DNA of 16,716 nucleotides. It comes from Euperipatoides rowelli. Taxonomy: Eukaryota; Onychophora; Udeonychophora; Euonychophora; Peripatopsidae. Location: NCBI GenBank assembly GCA_003024985.2, contig PXIH01S0000781.1; one strand, written 5' to 3'. The translations under genes and the position numbers were made by a program. How positions within the stretch are numbered: position 1 is the stretch's first letter; every line of letters starts with the position of its first letter. The notes beneath the pieces were generated by a model. The model had not been told where the DNA came from and did not search any database. It saw only the letters and a list, made by a program, of their open reading frames with translations. Below are positions 14,699 to 16,716 of this stretch, one piece after another.

Positions 14699-14813
14699 CT
14701 CAACGTAACAGTAGTCTACAATGAGCAGACTATAGCATAAAAAGACCTTTTGTGTTTGCTTTTACAGGGAACTGTGCTAAACACAATATACAAACTTAGA
14801 AAAGTTGAGTGAA
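14699..14813. other. Short non-coding stretch up to the N at 14814
   Basis: Probably the 5' UTR of the PHD-type fragment. A small inverted repeat, TAGTCT/AGACTA, is near 14713-14733. Nothing else is seen. Confidence 0.4.
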
Positions 14814-14814
14814 N
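14814..14814. other. Single-N scaffold join
   Basis: It separates the hAT/PHD block (13355-14813) from the 5' part of LINE-B. In an intact element the endonuclease N-terminus would follow here. Confidence 0.75.
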
Positions 14815-14990
14815 TTATATTATTGGAACAGCTATCTTGGACAGAGGTCTAGAAGAGATATCAAAAGTATTTTGTGTTGTCAATAACCAAATAAGTCATC
14901 TTGTATATAACAAAATGTGCGAGAGAAAAAAAATAAAACACTACACAAATTAATTGAAAATTTAAGAAAACTCAAAAAAAATTCACGAAT
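14815..14990 (-). other. LINE-B ORF1-ORF2 spacer and possible ORF2 start
   Basis: AT-rich. An ATG near 14908 opens a few codons (MTYLVIDNTKYF) before stops. This could be the decayed ORF2 N-terminus, but it is too short to assign. Confidence 0.35.
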
Positions 14991-15994
14991 TTAAATTTTT
15001 TCACTTAGAACAGTATCCATCATATCCATCTTCTCACTTATTATCTCTTTATGTTGTTTCTTACTCTGATATGCCACATTTTCATCATCCTCATTATCCA
15101 ATATTCAGTAATTCCCTTCCTGCATTGAATCATCAACTGAATCTTCATCCTCATCATTAAATAAAGATTGAAAAAACTGTTGATTAAAATATACTTTTTC
15201 TGCATAGGTAGTAGAACATTGCTCCTCTTTACTATGCTTTTTTTTACAATTGATACAGAAAACCATTGAACAGTCCTTCGCAACATGGCCCTGCTGCAAA
15301 CACTTGTAGCAAATATTTTGAACACTCTTTATTTTCACAAAATATTTAACTTTCTTATGAGTATATACTTTAGGAATGTCAGAAATGACTTTATTTTCTT
15401 TCAGTTGAACGGTAATTACCACTGGCTCTGTCTCAATTGTAATATTGCCAGGGAGTTCAATAACTCTAGGTTGTATCTTAACAATGTCTACAACTGGCTC
15501 TAAGAAGTTAGAAATTTTTTCTTTAACAATGCCAGGCGCAACATTATCAATAATAATTGTAATATCATTTGTTTCTACTGGAGGCTTTAAAAAAGTTATC
15601 AGCATATTATCTAACGTTTTCATTTTTAACTTAAATTCTATTATTTGAAAGTAAAGGATAAGGCAGTTATTGATAAACTTATTATTAGGCAATACCACAA
15701 ATTTCTTAACCATGCCCAATATATTACCATTAATAAAGAACTTCATTATTGAATTAAGGTTACCTTTGTGACTTGAGCTCCATTCGTAGCGGTAAAAATG
15801 CACACATAATCATCTAACATATCGTTGAATGCGTCATTCCAATATAACCATTCACAGTTATCATAAACACTTGGTAAACCTTCTTTCCTAGCACCAACAC
15901 CTTTCTGTACATCCTTTTTACCCGGCATTTTGTTTATATAATTTCCTTGGGTTGAATTAAAGTCAACCAATTTAGGGTGTTTGATGCCCGACAT
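14991..15994 (-). pseudogene. LINE-B ORF1, nucleic-acid-binding protein with zinc knuckles
   Basis: Starts at an ATG at 15994 (MSGIKHPKLVDFNSTQGNYI). A second candidate is MPGKKDVQKG further in. The N-terminal part reaches WLYWNDAFNDMLDDYVCIFT, then a frameshift near 15770 leads into FFINGNILGMVKKFVVLPNN and a beta-rich region. Zinc knuckles follow: CYKCLQQGHVAKDC (C-x2-C-x4-H-x4-C) and CINCKKKHSKEEQC. An acidic tail EDEDSVDDSMQEG ends at a TGA (15107-15105), but the same frame continues with IISEKMDMMDTVLSEKI to a TAA at 14993-14991. Tx1-like and other LINE ORF1 proteins use such knuckles to bind the element RNA. One frameshift and one internal stop make it a pseudogene. Confidence 0.76.
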
Positions 15995-16084
15995 GAACAA
16001 GCCCAAAGACAGAGCTTAGAAACACATTCAAATCAGGAGCAGTAAAGCCGCGATGTTCTCCTCACGCCACTTACAGGTGAACTC
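15995..16084 (-). other. LINE-B 5' UTR
   Basis: About 90 bp between the right target duplication and the ORF1 ATG. It is GC-richer than its surroundings (for example CACCTGTAAGTGGCGTGAGG on the minus strand), as expected of a LINE 5' end with its own promoter. No specific motif was recognised. Confidence 0.5.
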
Positions 16085-16102
16085 TATTGTTTGTTACACT
16101 TT
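16085..16102. repeat. LINE-B target-site duplication, right copy
   Basis: Identical to 9710-9727. It marks the 5' end of LINE-B at 16084. Confidence 0.85.
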
Positions 16103-16642
16103 GACAAGTAAAACCGCCATGATCAATTCATTAAATTTCATACAATATTTTTTTGTTTTTACAGCTAGATTTGAAATGCCTGAATTCACAGCAATTATGA
16201 CATTTTATCAAGTTAAAATATTAAAAAAAACTCTACACTCACTCCATCTAATGCTAATTTTAACTCGTTCCATAATTTTTTGGAAAGAAAAGCTGTCTGA
16301 ATCTAATAGGCCTATCATCATATAACCATGTTTAGTTTTTTTCACTGTTTGACATTAAGTATGGAGTCTTTGGTGAAATAAAACTTATTTTGATTAAGAA
16401 TAGTAGTTTACGGTTCATTAGGTGATAAGTCGTTTTCAATGCCTATTAATTTTAAGATGAGGACTATATGAATTAGGAATTTTGGTAGTATAGTTTTGAC
16501 CCATTTTGTTATTTATTTTGTTTATTAGAATTGGAACATTATTATCAGAGCAAGAAGTTAGTTAACCGCCATCTCTAGAATTTTTGATTTTCAAAATTCT
16601 GATATTTAATTCATCTTGATTTATGTTTTTTAGAAGATCTTC
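16103..16642 (-). pseudogene. LINE-C ORF1, gag-type, with a CCHC zinc knuckle
   Basis: Several frames in succession read as one decayed Jockey-type ORF1. EDLLKNINQDELNIRILKIK and NSRDGG (16642 on), then after a stop NVPILINKINNKMGQNYTTK, then in another frame KLIGIENDLSPNE and QNKFYFTKDSILNV, then FSFQKIMERVKISIRWSECR, and the knuckle KCHNCCEFRHFKSSCKNKK at 16202-16161 (C-x2-C-x4-H-x4-C). This order (gag fold with 'K.iGie.dls...QN', then 'W..CrVf', then knuckles) is that of Jockey-clade ORF1 proteins. The frame continues across the LINE-B site at 9727-9698. Many stops and shifts show that it is the oldest layer in the window. Confidence 0.7.
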
Positions 16643-16716
16643 CCTGGTATCCTTACTATGTTGAAAATTCACTAGGGGAAACATGAAGATATTCCCTGGT
16701 ATCCTTACTATGTTGA
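16634..16716. repeat. 51-bp tandem repeat array, cut by the window end
   Basis: A partial unit (16634-16662), one 52-bp unit (16663-16714, starts GAAAATTCACTAGGGGAAAC) and the first bases of another. Same unit as 14151-14225. On the minus strand the units stay open in the frame of LINE-C ORF1 (SKDTREYLHVSP in the repeat, then SKDTREDLLKNI at the edge of the array). Confidence 0.78.

Larger units (their letters stand above)
9728..16084 (-). mobile_element. LINE-B: L1/Tx1-like non-LTR retrotransposon with scrambled scaffold order
   Basis: It is bounded by an 18-bp target duplication and has a short poly(A) at 9732-9728. Components on the minus strand are a CCHC ORF1 (15994-14991), an APE endonuclease (11100-10357), a reverse transcriptase (13258-11892), a pre-C-terminal part (about 11330-11102) and a C-terminal RVT zinc-finger part (10214-9929). 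The endonuclease lies downstream of the reverse transcriptase, which is impossible for a normal LINE. Single Ns at 10215, 11101, 13354 and 14814 bound the misplaced blocks. The block 13355-14813 carries unrelated hAT and PHD-type sequence. The pieces that belong to the element add up to about 4.8 kb. Confidence 0.8.

Noticed and set aside
15041-15325. Minus-strand 94-codon frame overlapping the LINE-B zinc knuckles
   Set aside because: It is a shifted frame of ORF1. The knuckle cysteines are only meaningful in the other frame.
16053-16325. Plus-strand 90-codon frame at the LINE-B 5' end
   Set aside because: It crosses the LINE-B target duplication and is antisense to the LINE-C zinc knuckle. 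No family features.
14151-16716. CRISPR-like repeats
   Set aside because: The 51-bp units are directly adjacent without spacers, in eukaryotic transposon DNA.
1-16716. Bacterial or viral genome segment, operons, tRNA or rRNA genes
   Set aside because: No such genes, ribosome-binding sites or structural RNAs were seen. All recognisable proteins are eukaryotic transposon proteins.

Overview
The window reads as nuclear DNA of an animal, most likely an arthropod (no species is claimed). It is AT-rich, lacks operons and ribosome-binding sites, has short intron-like signals, and is filled with decayed eukaryotic transposable elements. I see no certain host gene and no intact gene of any kind. Almost all coding sequence is on the minus strand and carries frameshifts, internal stops or deletions.

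The main structure is a nest of insertions in one old non-LTR retrotransposon, called LINE-C here (gag-type ORF1 with a CCHC zinc knuckle, ORF2 with an AP-endonuclease). Its pieces lie, in minus-strand reading order, at 16642-16103, 9727-9698, 2681-2493 and 1641-1527. Three insertions split it: LINE-B (9728-16084, 18-bp target-site duplication), a PIF/Harbinger DNA transposon (2685-9694, TAA duplication) and a non-autonomous hAT element (1642-2484, 8-bp duplication). Removing the hAT with one copy of its duplication restores the endonuclease frame, and removing the Harbinger restores an ORF1 frame. The Harbinger is itself split by LINE-A (about 3922-9245).

Harbinger: its left part holds a plus-strand MADF (Myb/SANT-like) accessory exon and a convergent minus-strand remnant of the transposase N-terminus. 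The DDE catalytic part is missing. Its right part, just inside the right terminal repeat, holds a minus-strand RING-finger exon resembling RNF168-type E3 ligases, which is not part of the usual Harbinger gene set. LINE-A: ORF1 with a PHD-like finger and an unusually long second half, then an in-frame UAA followed by CAAUUA, then ORF2 with endonuclease and reverse transcriptase whose catalytic residues are all visible. LINE-B: an L1/Tx1-like element with a CCHC ORF1, endonuclease, reverse transcriptase and C-terminal RVT zinc-finger region.

The order inside LINE-B is wrong for a LINE and is best explained by scaffolding error. Single N characters at 10215, 11101, 13354 and 14814 separate blocks. 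The endonuclease block (10216-11100) ends in 95 bp identical to the start of the reverse transcriptase block (13353-13259), and both copies abut an N. Moving the endonuclease block upstream of the reverse transcriptase block gives normal LINE order. The block 13355-14813 (hAT transposase, 51-bp repeats, PHD-type ORF1 fragment) appears foreign to LINE-B.

The left edge (1-1526) has the end of one hAT element at 189, a candidate unknown pseudogene (273-809, minus), a candidate 71-bp intron (928-998) and another hAT-like end at 1526. The right edge ends inside a 51-bp tandem repeat.
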